A DNA stretch of 47,524 nucleotides, taken from NCBI GenBank assembly GCA_045110675.1, contig JBGCGJ010000054.1:1-47524 (forward strand). Direction: 5' to 3'. This document shows positions 34,903 to 44,370 of the stretch, in pieces. Source of the stretch: JBALVT01 sp045110675 (GTDB lineage: Bacteria > Pseudomonadota > Gammaproteobacteria > Pseudomonadales > Halieaceae). The notes under the pieces are model-generated. The model saw only the letters and a list, made by a program, of their open reading frames with translations. It searched no databases and had not been told where the DNA came from. Made by a program: the position numbers and the translations under genes. The stretch's first letter is position 1, and each line of letters opens with the position of its first letter.

Positions 34903-34928
34903 GGCTTCGACCTATTTATATAGAGAGT
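34786..34928. repeat. 143-bp repeat of the GST 5' region (partner 40336-40478)
   Basis: This segment aligns at a constant offset of 5550 with the leader and first codons of the GST gene. It includes the AT-rich stretch CTATTTATAT that would give a TATAAATA -10 element on the minus strand. The repeat ends on one side at the vanA start and on the other at the SIP fragment. Confidence 0.8.
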
Positions 34929-34929
34929 T

Positions 34930-35003
34930 ATGCTGCGCGTAACACTCGGTAGCTCAGAAATGACAAACTTTTCACCGGATCAGGAAGGCGCTTTTATACG
35001 GCG
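34930..35003 (+). pseudogene. SIP-like gene fragment
   Basis: The frame MLRVTLGSSEMTNFSPDQEG followed by AF matches residues 20-43 of the SIP protein at 31726-32472 (MLRVTLGGQGMNNFPKDQES). Beyond about 35003 the similarity stops and the frame continues into unrelated AT-rich sequence. No ribosome site or complete domain is present. The region 35004-35149 is the leader of the TonB receptor. Confidence 0.75.
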
Positions 35004-35149
35004 GCGGCACAGGTACACCTATACATATTTTCTATACCATTCAATAAAAACAATAAATTGTACAAATAAGGTGGTGGCATTTAGTGTGGAATCAATTATC
35101 TCTACAACTACCTGTAAAAGTACCTCCTAAAAGTACAAGGATATCTCTC

Positions 35150-37630
35150 ATGGTCAAATTATCACTAACTGCATCCAGCGCAACAGTCCTCACATTGGTT
35201 CTGGGCTTGCCGAGCGCCTCTGCTCAAGAGGCCGCTGAACCCAAAGCAAGTAATTCGGGGGGTATTGAGGAAGTGATTGTCACGGCACAGCGCCGGGAAC
35301 AATCACTGCAAGACGCGGCGATATCTGTTCAGACCTTTGATCAGGATAAGCTTACTCAGGCGGGGATGGAATCTGCTCAGGACCTGGGTTTGATCTCCCC
35401 CGCGCTGGGCGTCTCTGCTGGCGGCGGTCCATTGACGAGCCTCTTTGTTCGGGGGGTTGGTGCTCTGACAGTTAACCCGTTGACCGACTCAGCTGTCGCA
35501 CAGAATGTCGATGGTATCTATTTGGGGCGTTCAAGTGGCGCTGCAGGGCTGGCCATGTATGACCTCGAGCGGATCGAATTGCTAAAGGGCCCTCAGGGAA
35601 CTCTGTACGGTCGGAATGCGACAGGTGGTGTTCTCAACTATATTCCGAACAAACCGATTCTTGGCGAAAACTCTGGATATTTACAAGCTGAGGTTGGCAA
35701 CTACGATAAAATAGGTTTGCAGGGGGCGGCTAACATTGCGGTTTCAGACGATCTCGCGATTCGGGTTTCGGGGAACAAGCTGGAACGCGATGGATATTCA
35801 GATGATGACACGAATGACCAGGATTCATACAGTGTGCGCGCTCAGATATTATTCGTGCCTAACGATAGGCTGTCCATTCGGGTGGCTACCGATTATTCGA
35901 AAATAGACAGTAATGGCCCGGGTGGCGACCTGGTTGGAACCTACACTAATCCACCCGTGGGACCGATTACCGAATTCACACCATCAGGATTGTCAATTGA
36001 TAGTGGACCCACGGACCCTGGTGCCAATGCTATTCGTGGGGGCGTGCTGCACACGCCTTCATTTGCCCCATTTCAACCGATTGATCGGCGTGAGCTGTTC
36101 CAGGATCTCAGCTGGACCGGCTTCATGGCTGAGATTATCTATCAAACAGACGTTGGCACGCTGACCATTCTGCCGGCTTACCGGGAGTCAGATCAGGACT
36201 ATCAGTTCTCTGGCCCGGGATTCGCTCCTGCAAAAACAGAGGAGGAGAATGAGCAAACCACTTTTGAAATACGCTTTGCGACAGATTTGGATGGTCCACT
36301 AAACGGTATCCTAGGCGCGTTTTATTTCGACGAAGAGATCAGCACGAGCGGTGTGTTTGCGCAAAACTACGCTTCTCCGATACAGAATTACGATAACGGT
36401 GGCGATAGCTGGGCGGTCTTTGGGCAAGCCACATTCGAGCTCACAGACACGTTTCGCTTAAATGCAGGGGTTCGCTACACCGAAGACAGCAAGTACGTGG
36501 ATGGCATAAGCGATACATTCATTACCTTCTGCGGCGGTGCGCCTTTCACCGGTAACTTTCTCACGCCGCCACTGAGTTTCCCCAATGGTTGCGCCTCCGG
36601 CGCCATGCCCGCACACCCGATCGAGAACGATCGGGAAGCATTTATTCAACATTTTGTTGATAACGGGCTAATTGCGCCAGATTCTGAAGCTACTGTCCCG
36701 GGCAGGGGGCGACCTCCTTTTTATGATTTGACGATACCCGGAGGCGTTACTCCCACTCTTGGATCCATTGTGAATCTTGGCGAAGGCCAGCTGTCGTCTG
36801 ACCTGGACTACGACGAGACGACTTACAGACTTGGCGTGGAGTGGGATTGGGCCGACGAAAATCTCTTATACGCCACCTTTGAAACCGGTTATCGCGCGGG
36901 GGGAGTTGATCTCAGTCTTGTGTCGCCGACCTATGATCCAGAATTTATTGATGCATTTACACTTGGCTCTAAGAACCGTTTCTTCGACAACACCCTGCAA
37001 GTTAATGCCGAGTTGTTCCGGTGGGAATATGACGGTCAGCAGGTAACGTACTTTACGACCCTGGAAGGAGCGTCGGCTTTCCCGATTGCGAATGCCGATG
37101 CAACAATTGAAGGTCTGGATCTTGACATAATCTGGGCAGCGACTGCCAATACCACTGTCGGATTGAGCATGCAGTTTTTGGATGCTTCTTATGACGAGCT
37201 GACATTGGTTTCCGATCCCGGCAGGGGACGATTTGGCTGTGCGTCTCAGGGTGTGAGTGGCGGCCTCGAAACCTACAGTTGTACAGGAAACGAAATGCTG
37301 TATTCCCCGGAATTTGGCGCCGACCTGAACCTGAACCATGTATTCAATCTCGGCGATTACGATTTGTCCCTGACAGCCGTCGTATCGCACCGGTCCGAGC
37401 AGGAAACCAACTTTCTTTTCCTGGATGAGACGGTGTCGGATTCGTATACAACGTTTAACTTCGATGCGACGCTGTTCGCAAATGATGGCGGGTGGTCGGT
37501 TTCGGCTTTCGTCAGGAATGCCGACGACGAGAGGTTTAGCATGAACACGAATGTATCAAACCGTGGACTGGCCTACGCTATTTATTCGCCGCCGAGAACC
37601 TACGGGCTTCGTTTGATGGCTAACTTTTAG
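35150..37630 (+). CDS. TonB-dependent receptor
   Basis: An outer-membrane transporter of 826 residues. It has a signal peptide (SLTASSATVLTLVLGLPSASA), a TonB box (IEEVIVTAQRREQ), a plug domain (FVRGVGALTVNPLTDSAVAQNVDGIYLGR ... LERIELLKGPQGTLYGRNATGGVLNYI) and a 22-strand barrel ending in an aromatic residue (LRLMANF). The ATG at 35150 is preceded by AAGGAT; the longer frame lacks a signal. The sequence type (DQEG-like, RNATGG) is that of Sphingomonad/marine gammaproteobacterial receptors for sugars, aromatics or vitamins rather than classical siderophore receptors. The sulfatase 130 bp downstream suggests that it may import a sulfated compound. Confidence 0.9.
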   Translation: MVKLSLTASSATVLTLVLGLPSASAQEAAEPKASNSGGIEEVIVTAQRREQSLQDAAISVQTFDQDKLTQAGMESAQDLGLISPALGVSAGGGPLTSLFVRGVGALTVNPLTDSAVAQNVDGIYLGRSSGAAGLAMYDLERIELLKGPQGTLYGRNATGGVLNYIPNKPILGENSGYLQAEVGNYDKIGLQGAANIAVSDDLAIRVSGNKLERDGYSDDDTNDQDSYSVRAQILFVPNDRLSIRVATDYSKIDSNGPGGDLVGTYTNPPVGPITEFTPSGLSIDSGPTDPGANAIRGGVLHTPSFAPFQPIDRRELFQDLSWTGFMAEIIYQTDVGTLTILPAYRESDQDYQFSGPGFAPAKTEEENEQTTFEIRFATDLDGPLNGILGAFYFDEEISTSGVFAQNYASPIQNYDNGGDSWAVFGQATFELTDTFRLNAGVRYTEDSKYVDGISDTFITFCGGAPFTGNFLTPPLSFPNGCASGAMPAHPIENDREAFIQHFVDNGLIAPDSEATVPGRGRPPFYDLTIPGGVTPTLGSIVNLGEGQLSSDLDYDETTYRLGVEWDWADENLLYATFETGYRAGGVDLSLVSPTYDPEFIDAFTLGSKNRFFDNTLQVNAELFRWEYDGQQVTYFTTLEGASAFPIANADATIEGLDLDIIWAATANTTVGLSMQFLDASYDELTLVSDPGRGRFGCASQGVSGGLETYSCTGNEMLYSPEFGADLNLNHVFNLGDYDLSLTAVVSHRSEQETNFLFLDETVSDSYTTFNFDATLFANDGGWSVSAFVRNADDERFSMNTNVSNRGLAYAIYSPPRTYGLRLMANF

Positions 37631-37759
37631 CAGGCCTGACACTCAGGAATGAATAGGCCTGGCTTCAGACTCTCGAGTTTTGAGCAAGGCCCATTGTTTT
37701 TGAGACTTTAGGTAACACCGAGTTTTTTCCACTACCACCAGGCCCAGGTAGAACCAGCT

Positions 37760-39505
37760 ATGATGAAATGCATCCCCAATAGTGTTTTCTTTATCAGTTT
37801 TCTGGCCTGTTCGGCGGTATTGAATGCAGCTGACTCTGTTGAGAAAGCCGCCTCGTCTTCAGCCAAAGCCGACAAGCCAAATATTCTTCTCATTGTTGCT
37901 GATGACCTAGGGTTTTCCGATCTAGGCGCGTTTGGCGGTGAAATTGAAACGCCAAATCTGGATGCTCTCGCCACGTCGGGAATTCGTCTCACGAATTTTT
38001 ATGCATCTCCGACCTGTTCGCCGACGCGAGCCATGCTGCTGACGGGGCAGGATAATCATCGCGTTGGCATGGGCGCCATGGCGGAGGCGCTGCGGTCTTT
38101 TAAGATGCTGCAGGGGCGACCCGGATACGAGGGGTATCTCAACCCGGAAACCACCACCATTGCCGAAGCCCTGTCTGGCGGAGGCTACCGAACCTACATG
38201 ACCGGAAAATGGCATCTGGGCAATCAGCCTGAATTGCAACCCACAGCGCATGGTTTTGAGAGGGCCTTCGTGTTATCGCAGGGAGGCGCCGACCATTTTG
38301 GTGCTGGTCAAAACGGCGGCCCGGCGTTGCAGCCCGCGACATATAACGAGAATGGAAGCCCGGCACAGTTTCCGGTTGGCACCTATTCAAGTGACTTTTT
38401 TGCCCAGCGTTTAGTGGATTACCTCAGCGAGGAAGATGACTCCGACCGACCGTTCTTTGCCTATTTGGCCTTTACTGCGCCACACTGGCCACTCCAGGCC
38501 CCGAAGGCGCTGATCGCTAAATATAAGGGCCGCTACGATGCAGGGCCAGACGCTTTGCGATCCGCCCGTTTGCGAAGGATGGAAGAGCTGAGGCTGCTAA
38601 ACGACGCGTCCCAATCTGCGAACCTTGTTGGCCTGGACGACTGGTCGGCCCTGTCCGAAGAGCAGCGCAAGATCCAATCCAGGAGTATGGAAATTTACGC
38701 TGCCATGGTGGATTCAATGGATCATAATGTGGGTCGTGTATTGGATCATCTGCGTGCCACCGGAGAATACGACAATACCGTCATCATTTTCATGTCTGAT
38801 AATGGCGCTGAGGGCATAGAGCCTGGAGCGCTTATCAAAAGAACATCAAACTCGACCGCTCAGGAACACAAGGCTAAAGTGCTGGCGACCATTGAGTTGG
38901 GAAATTCGGATCTTTCCAAGATGGGGACCACCGAAAGTTTTATTACCTATGGGAGCCAATGGGCACAAGCCGCAATGGCGCCATTTCGCAGGTTCAAGGG
39001 AGCAATAGAAGAAGGTGGCGTGAGGGTGCCAGCATTCGTCTCGGGCCCCGGTGTGAAAGGCCAAAGAATAATCGACAGTCCGCTATCTGTTCGTGACATT
39101 ATGCCGACAGTGTTGGACATCGCGAATACGACCCACGATGAGGGCTCTAAAAGCGAAGTAGCACGCGTTGGCGATATTTCCATACCCTCGGCAAAGTCCT
39201 GGAAGCCCATGTTGGAAGGGTCAGTGGATGCTGTGCGCTCCGAAACTGATGCGCTCGCCTGGGAATTTCACTTGAACCGCGGCGTTCGAGTCGGAGATTG
39301 GAAAGCGGTATATGGCAAAGGTGCTTCGGCGCATCCAGGAGACCCCAAAGCGCCATCATCCTGGAAGCTTTACAACCTCGCGGTTGATGCAGGTGAGACT
39401 CAGGATGTCAGCGCAGAGAATGCCGACGTGCTTCAGCGCCTGGTATCACTTTGGGATTCATATGCTCAGGAAAATGGCGTTTTTGTCCCCGGTCCTCGAA
39501 AGTGA
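37760..39505 (+). CDS. type I sulfatase (arylsulfatase-like)
   Basis: Hydrolyses a sulfate ester, probably in the periplasm (signal peptide MKCIPNSVFFISFLACSAVL, cut after NA). Its 581 residues include the metal-binding DDLGF (Asp48, Asp49), the formylglycine motif CSPTR with Cys86 to be modified, MTGKWHLG, and the metal site MSDNGAEG. All key residues are present. It has the long form typical of arylsulfatases of the AslA/AtsA kind. It follows the TonB receptor on the same strand. The substrate is unknown; a phenolic sulfate would fit the aromatic catabolic neighbours. Confidence 0.9.
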   Translation: MMKCIPNSVFFISFLACSAVLNAADSVEKAASSSAKADKPNILLIVADDLGFSDLGAFGGEIETPNLDALATSGIRLTNFYASPTCSPTRAMLLTGQDNHRVGMGAMAEALRSFKMLQGRPGYEGYLNPETTTIAEALSGGGYRTYMTGKWHLGNQPELQPTAHGFERAFVLSQGGADHFGAGQNGGPALQPATYNENGSPAQFPVGTYSSDFFAQRLVDYLSEEDDSDRPFFAYLAFTAPHWPLQAPKALIAKYKGRYDAGPDALRSARLRRMEELRLLNDASQSANLVGLDDWSALSEEQRKIQSRSMEIYAAMVDSMDHNVGRVLDHLRATGEYDNTVIIFMSDNGAEGIEPGALIKRTSNSTAQEHKAKVLATIELGNSDLSKMGTTESFITYGSQWAQAAMAPFRRFKGAIEEGGVRVPAFVSGPGVKGQRIIDSPLSVRDIMPTVLDIANTTHDEGSKSEVARVGDISIPSAKSWKPMLEGSVDAVRSETDALAWEFHLNRGVRVGDWKAVYGKGASAHPGDPKAPSSWKLYNLAVDAGETQDVSAENADVLQRLVSLWDSYAQENGVFVPGPRK

Positions 39506-39654
39506 CCTGAACTACTATCGCCGGGAGAAGCAATGTCGCGGACTGTTTCGACTGCCACAGGCGGCTCGAATTACTAACTTTTCAGGGACAGCTTAGGTAG
39601 GTTGAGCGAAAAATCTCGTTCGCTTATGTACTGGCCGCCGGAAGATACCTGTTA

Positions 39655-40452
39655 CTAAACCGCCAATAACGCCTTCATTTTTGACCATGCCCCTACTGAC
39701 CCTGATTCTTTCATAAGCCCGACATAAGAAGGGTTGCTCCACTCGCCCACACCCGTTTTATATCCATGGGTGGCTCTCATTCTGGTCAACCAATGATCCA
39801 GTTGCGGGTATTGCACCCACCAACCCGACAATTGCAACTGCTCTAGCCGTTCAATATACGGAAGCATCGCAAAGTCCGCCAAACTGATATTCCCTCCCAC
39901 CAGCCAGTCGCTGTTTTCCAGCGCTGAAGCCATATCCTTAATCAGCTTGTCGTAGGCCAGGACTGCAAAACGTAACCTCGAAGACTCCATGCCATTAGTC
40001 ACAATATCTTCCATAACGGCTCGTCGTGCAGGATCGGGAATCTGTGCAAAAAAGCCCTGCAGGGATTCATCTGTAGCATGGCGCTGCAGTAACTGATGGC
40101 GAAATGCCACGCAAAAACTGATTACGGCCACCTGCTCATGCAGGCCGGCATCGAGGCGGATCAACCAAACCCGGGTATACGCCCGTTGGACCGCATCCTG
40201 GGGAAACAAGGGCGCATCGATAAAGACTTCATCCAGATACTCGACGATCGCGTTTGACTCGGTAATGACATCGCCATCATGAACCAGTACGGGCACCAAC
40301 CCCTTAGGGCTAATCTTTCGAAAATCAGGAGAAAATTGCTCCCCCGCCCGCAAATTTACATGCGTTCCTTCCCAGGACAAGTCTTTGTGTGCCAATACCA
40401 TCCGCACTTTTTGTGCGCAGACTGACATATCGTTATGGTAAAGATGAAGCAT
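39655..40452 (-). CDS. glutathione S-transferase family protein
   Basis: A 265-residue protein with an N-terminal thioredoxin-like domain (LYHNDMSVCAQKVRMVLAHK, Ser/Cys active-site region, then GLVPVLVHDGDVITESNAIVEYLDE) and an all-helical C-terminal domain (NISLADFAMLPYIERLEQL). GSTs in catabolic operons often isomerise ring-cleavage products or conjugate reactive intermediates. It is last in a five-gene operon behind the FAD monooxygenase (55 bp gap). Its first 39 codons are repeated upstream of vanA. Confidence 0.88.
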   Translation of the reverse strand: MLHLYHNDMSVCAQKVRMVLAHKDLSWEGTHVNLRAGEQFSPDFRKISPKGLVPVLVHDGDVITESNAIVEYLDEVFIDAPLFPQDAVQRAYTRVWLIRLDAGLHEQVAVISFCVAFRHQLLQRHATDESLQGFFAQIPDPARRAVMEDIVTNGMESSRLRFAVLAYDKLIKDMASALENSDWLVGGNISLADFAMLPYIERLEQLQLSGWWVQYPQLDHWLTRMRATHGYKTGVGEWSNPSYVGLMKESGSVGAWSKMKALLAV

Positions 40453-40507
40453 GGCTTCGCCCTATTTATATGGAGAGTATCGAACGATTGAACCAGCTAC
40501 GCTAAAA

Positions 40508-41638
40508 CTAAATGGGCTGTGCCAGTGCGATCATCGACTCTCGCATAATATTAGCGTGCTCTTGTTTATCACCGCCTTCAATTTCGATCTGGCCGAGGCG
40601 ACCCGAGTTTTCCACGACCATGCGGCAGCGCTCCCAACGACGCTGTTGAAACGCATCCAGAGCATCATCGAGTGTGCTCCTGGACGCCAATTCTTCCGCC
40701 AGGACGATAGAATCCTCAATCCCGATACACGCACCGGAAGCCAGATGAGGTGTGGTGGCATGTACGGTGTCGCCGATCAGTACGACTCGGCCACGAAACC
40801 AGGGTAGCGGAACAAGCAATCCTTCCAATGGCCTGAGCTGAACTTGTGATGTTTCATCGAGCTGATCCCGCAATGTCTGTACAACTGGCGCAGGAAAAGT
40901 ACTCAGCAAATCTTTAAGCGTGGAAACTAACTGGTCGTCCGGAACGCGTTCTTTAACCTTCTTGTCTTCGGTCAAAAACAAATACACCTGATCTTTCGAC
41001 ATGGGGTTAATGCCTGTCTTCAGTTTTGGCCCCACCCACATCAGGGTATTTTTTGCCTCTGGTGGGCGCGGCAATACTGCACGCCATACGCCCTGTCCAC
41101 TGTAGTTTGGTTTGGGTGCATCAGGCAGCAGCCATTCCCGGGTTTTCGAGTAGAGTCCGTCGGCACAAATCACCAGGTCAAAGCGGTCGCTGCTGCCGTC
41201 ATCAAATTGGACCGTTACCCCTTCATCATCCTGCTCAATCGCGCTATAGGTATAGCCCAGCCGTACTTTGGTGCCTGTATCCAACACTTTTTTGGACAAT
41301 ATTCTGGCCAGAACAGGTCGCATGATAGCGCCACCACCGGGTACATTGGCGCCGGCGACGGGCGGGTTTGGTATCGACTGAAGTAGTTGTCCCGTGGGAG
41401 CCAGAATCTCAAGCGCTTCTTGAACGCTGCCCTGCTCCAGAAAATCGTCCAGCACGCCCAGGATTTTCATGGCGCGCAAGGTAGCACCACCGACACTAAT
41501 ACCCGCGCCATCAGCCTGCCAGGCGGGGTCAATCTCCAGCAAGTGCGTCTCGATGCCTTGCTTGCGAAGCTGGATTGCCGCGGACATACCGGAAAAACCG
41601 CCACCGATAATCAAAACTTTTTCAACTGAAATGCTCAT
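40508..41638 (-). CDS. FAD-dependent aromatic monooxygenase
   Basis: A class A flavoprotein hydroxylase of 376 residues: VLIIGGGFSGMSAAIQLRKQG (FAD), DLVICADGLYSKTREWL (DG motif) and RVVLIGDTVHATTPHLASGACIGIEDSIVLAEEL. AAAGGA lies before the ATG. This fold hydroxylates phenols or carboxylated rings, usually ortho to a hydroxyl group, and would prepare a ring for the VOC dioxygenase encoded in the same operon. The substrate cannot be read from the sequence; similarity is to salicylate/urate-type hydroxylases. Confidence 0.87.
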   Translation of the reverse strand: MSISVEKVLIIGGGFSGMSAAIQLRKQGIETHLLEIDPAWQADGAGISVGGATLRAMKILGVLDDFLEQGSVQEALEILAPTGQLLQSIPNPPVAGANVPGGGAIMRPVLARILSKKVLDTGTKVRLGYTYSAIEQDDEGVTVQFDDGSSDRFDLVICADGLYSKTREWLLPDAPKPNYSGQGVWRAVLPRPPEAKNTLMWVGPKLKTGINPMSKDQVYLFLTEDKKVKERVPDDQLVSTLKDLLSTFPAPVVQTLRDQLDETSQVQLRPLEGLLVPLPWFRGRVVLIGDTVHATTPHLASGACIGIEDSIVLAEELASRSTLDDALDAFQQRRWERCRMVVENSGRLGQIEIEGGDKQEHANIMRESMIALAQPI

Positions 41639-41659
41639 AGGCTTTTCCTTTAAGCTAAA

Positions 41660-42055
41660 TTACGATTTCATTTCTGCCGTTACGAGACCGTCTTTACTGA
41701 CATGAAGCCTCACTGCAGCTAGAGACTGTCCCAGGCATGGACCGGAGATGCAGTTGCCAGACGCTATGTCAAAACGCGCCCCATGCCCGGCACACACAAT
41801 GACGTCACCCGCCTTATCCAGGTACTCGTTTTTTTTCCAGGGCAGTCGTGTGTCGCCATAATGGGGACATAGGTCCCGATAGGCGTAAAGCAGTGAATCC
41901 TTCTTTACTACGAACAAGCTCGGCTGTCCGCGATCGAAAGGGTCAAATCCCCTCGCTCGCCGCTCATACAGGTCATCGATATGACACAGTTCGACCTTCC
42001 TCACAAACTTAACGGGCGAAAGACCCTCTTTCTTTATAGTGTCGCTACTAGCCAA
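41660..42055 (-). CDS. Rieske-type [2Fe-2S] ferredoxin-like protein
   Basis: A 131-residue single-domain Rieske protein. The cluster ligands are in LCPHYGDTRL (Cys, His) and VCAGHGARFD (Cys, His), separated by a slightly long loop. No catalytic oxygenase domain is attached, so it is an electron carrier. The start is a TTG at 42055, five bases after the VOC stop; no ATG is available. Its partner is unclear: the operon has no Rieske oxygenase, but VanA lies 7 kb away without a reductase and the P450 has no ferredoxin. Confidence 0.82.
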   Translation of the reverse strand: MASSDTIKKEGLSPVKFVRKVELCHIDDLYERRARGFDPFDRGQPSLFVVKKDSLLYAYRDLCPHYGDTRLPWKKNEYLDKAGDVIVCAGHGARFDIASGNCISGPCLGQSLAAVRLHVSKDGLVTAEMKS

Positions 42056-42060
42056 AATGA

Positions 42061-42990
42061 TCAGCTTTTATCAGGTGGTGGCCCCATCGGTGCCCACTTC
42101 TCGCGATACTCCATCAGGAACACCTGAGAATTGTCTGCGCCCAGAGCCGCTTCTCGTGCGCTCCAGTTGTCATCATGGAGGTCCATATCGGCATCATATT
42201 CGATTTTACAGCCCAAGGGACTCGAGAAATACCAGTAACAGTTGGACCCAAAGATAGGACGGCCAGGACGCAAGAAGCTCTGGTAGCTCTTATTCACCAT
42301 ATTGGTACCGGCCTGCATCACGTCGCTGGGACCCTGCATGTGAAAAGTAAAATGCTCGCAGCCCTTCATATGGGGTGGCGTCTGGATCATAAACATTGTG
42401 TGATGATCCTGTGTGCCGGCTGGGCGCATGAATGGACCGACACCAGTAAAACGATCTGTGGTGACAAAGCCCAAACGCTCTGAATAAAAAGCTTCTGCTT
42501 TAGCATAATCAGGCACAAAATAAACCACATGAGAAAGGCTAACGGGCTTGGGCTGTGCTTCTTTACTGACGGCGACATCATTGAGCGGACGCTGATCCGG
42601 TGAACCGGGTACGTTGGTCTTAACCGCAGGCGTAGACAGCTTTTTTCTTATGGTGACTTGAAAGCCCAGCACAAATCCCAGGTCGTCCATTGCCTCCAAT
42701 GAGCCATCATCCAGTTTCTTGACTTCACGGTCTTTGCCCAATTCCTCGGCAATGGCGTCCAACGCCTCCTGTTCAGCGACCCCATAGACAGTCTTGCGTA
42801 ACATGCTACCGCTTTCCAGAGCGGGAGGCAGCAGTGGATCATCCTTGCTGGCAATGATGACCGCAGTACCATCCAAGGCTTCAAAACGACCATGGCCGAC
42901 ATCGTCAAGACCATAGTCCAAAAGGAATTGCCTACAGGCTTCCACATCATCTACACCGAATATCAGCGCATCTGGTCCAACAATATTCAT
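42061..42990 (-). CDS. two-domain VOC-family extradiol dioxygenase
   Basis: A 309-residue protein with two vicinal-oxygen-chelate halves, the build of type I extradiol ring-cleavage dioxygenases. The C-terminal half has the full metal triad: His154 (SLSHVVYFV), His213 (CEHFTFHM) and Glu264 (CKIEYDADMD). The N-terminal half (DALIFGVDDVEACRQFLLDYGLDD) has lost it, as usual. The ATG at 42990 is preceded by AGGAG at six bases; the longer frame has no such site. It is followed by the Rieske gene and preceded by the hydrolase after ten bases, which suggests meta-cleavage then hydrolysis. Confidence 0.85.
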   Translation of the reverse strand: MNIVGPDALIFGVDDVEACRQFLLDYGLDDVGHGRFEALDGTAVIIASKDDPLLPPALESGSMLRKTVYGVAEQEALDAIAEELGKDREVKKLDDGSLEAMDDLGFVLGFQVTIRKKLSTPAVKTNVPGSPDQRPLNDVAVSKEAQPKPVSLSHVVYFVPDYAKAEAFYSERLGFVTTDRFTGVGPFMRPAGTQDHHTMFMIQTPPHMKGCEHFTFHMQGPSDVMQAGTNMVNKSYQSFLRPGRPIFGSNCYWYFSSPLGCKIEYDADMDLHDDNWSAREAALGADNSQVFLMEYREKWAPMGPPPDKS

Positions 42991-43000
42991 GTTCATCTCC

Positions 43001-44164
43001 TTAGGATTTAGCGATCCGGCCGCCCAGGGTCTCTGACACCCAGTCGGCAATGTAATGCCCGGCATTAATGCTGTTATCGAAGCTCGAATGCTGCACTCCG
43101 CCTTCTCGCTCGGTAAATATTTTCAGCTCCCGCTTGGGACTGTTGACCAATTGCTCGTAGGTGCGTTTTGCCCACTTAAGCGGAATTTGTGAGTCCTTCT
43201 CGCCGTGCGTCACCAGAAATGGCACCGTGATGTTCTCGACAACGCCATCGAGATGTACATCTTCGGCAATTTTCATGAATTCTTCAGTATCTTTGGCGCC
43301 CCAGACCCAGCAGACATGCGACCAATAGTGAGGGACTGGGAAGTCGCCTTCGTTTTCGAGACGACATTTTTGCACATCGCGCCAGTCATGGTTAGCTCCC
43401 CAGCAAACACCGCAGGCAAAACGGGGCTCAAAGGCCACCGCGCGTGGGCAGAAATAGCCCCCTAGAGAAACGCCTTCCATACCGATCCGCTGTAAGTCAA
43501 CATCGTCCCGAGTCTCCAGCCAATCAACGACAGGGCTTGCCCAGTGTTCCGAGTCATAACGCGCTGTGAAGTCTTGCAGGCGCAGAGCTTCACCGGTACC
43601 TGGCTGATCGATAATCAGCGATGAGACGCCACGTTTGGCAAGCCATACCGGCAGACCAACCCGGTACTTCATTTCCTTGGTAGAATCCAGACCGTTGACT
43701 TGCACTAGCAGAGGCGCTGGCCCCGTGGCATTTTCAGCCTGCACCAACAGACCGGAAATATGCTTTCCTTCATATGGAATTTCGACTCGCTCGCAGTTTT
43801 CATCCGCGAGGCGAATGCTCCTATCGAACAAGTCCAGCATACGCTTATACAGATCCAGTCGACCTGCCGCTCCATGGGCCTGAAGACGTTCACAGGTAAT
43901 CAGGTAGGAAGCAGCACGACCATACTTTTCACCCGCTGAGAACAAACGTCCGGCAGCTTCGTCTTCCTGCGCCAACTCACACAGCTGATCGGCCATCTTT
44001 GCCCAGGTGTCGCGGAAAGCCTGGGTTCCCTGGGCATCGGGCTTCATGGCGGCTTCCTGGAGAGGTGCGCACATGGCTTCTATTTCGCCAATTCGCGCAC
44101 CCATCTCAATTGCCAGGTCAACCGACAGGTTCCACACATAATTTGTTGGAAAATATTTGAACAT
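43001..44164 (-). CDS. alpha/beta hydrolase (2,6-dihydropseudooxynicotine hydrolase-like)
   Basis: A 387-residue hydrolase with a helical N-terminal cap domain (residues 1-125) and an alpha/beta core. Nucleophile Ser233 is in GMEGVSLGGYF, the acid is in THGEKDSQIP and the His in GGVQHSSFDN. The cap-plus-core layout is that of the dihydropseudooxynicotine hydrolase group, which cleaves C-C bonds of beta-diketone-like ring products, and of FrsA-like esterases. GAGG precedes the ATG. As first gene of the operon with an extradiol dioxygenase, it probably hydrolyses a ring-cleavage product. Confidence 0.85.
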   Translation of the reverse strand: MFKYFPTNYVWNLSVDLAIEMGARIGEIEAMCAPLQEAAMKPDAQGTQAFRDTWAKMADQLCELAQEDEAAGRLFSAGEKYGRAASYLITCERLQAHGAAGRLDLYKRMLDLFDRSIRLADENCERVEIPYEGKHISGLLVQAENATGPAPLLVQVNGLDSTKEMKYRVGLPVWLAKRGVSSLIIDQPGTGEALRLQDFTARYDSEHWASPVVDWLETRDDVDLQRIGMEGVSLGGYFCPRAVAFEPRFACGVCWGANHDWRDVQKCRLENEGDFPVPHYWSHVCWVWGAKDTEEFMKIAEDVHLDGVVENITVPFLVTHGEKDSQIPLKWAKRTYEQLVNSPKRELKIFTEREGGVQHSSFDNSINAGHYIADWVSETLGGRIAKS

Positions 44165-44307
44165 TCGAAATCCTCAAATTGATGTCAGTACTTGGACTTG
44201 ACGGTTAGGAATTGGAACACGAAGTCCGCAGCTAGCCAGACAACAGTACCTGCAGATAAGATTCACATTTCAGGGTTTGCTATTACGTTGGGCAATCATG
44301 GCAGCTC

Positions 44308-44341
44308 GACATAGATAAGAAAAATTGTTTATATCTATGTC
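44308..44341. promoter_or_regulatory. LysR-type operator, 10-bp perfect inverted repeat
   Basis: GACATAGATA and TATCTATGTC are exact complements separated by 14 bases, in the 206-bp divergent region between the hydrolase operon and the LysR gene, 29 bases before the LysR start. The inner bases form a second weaker dyad. The half-site CATAGATA recurs at 45307-45314 in front of the P450 gene. Confidence 0.75.
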
Positions 44342-44370
44342 CTTCCATATTATTTATTTATAGGTAAAGC

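Noticed and set aside
37630..37662. CAGGCCT / AGGCCTG inverted repeat after the TonB receptor as a terminator
   Set aside because: The loop is 17 bases and there is no T-tract; it may be chance.
39580..39640. Hairpin AGCGAA-N8-TTCGCT as a terminator after the sulfatase gene
   Set aside because: The stem is short, AT-rich and not followed by a T-run.
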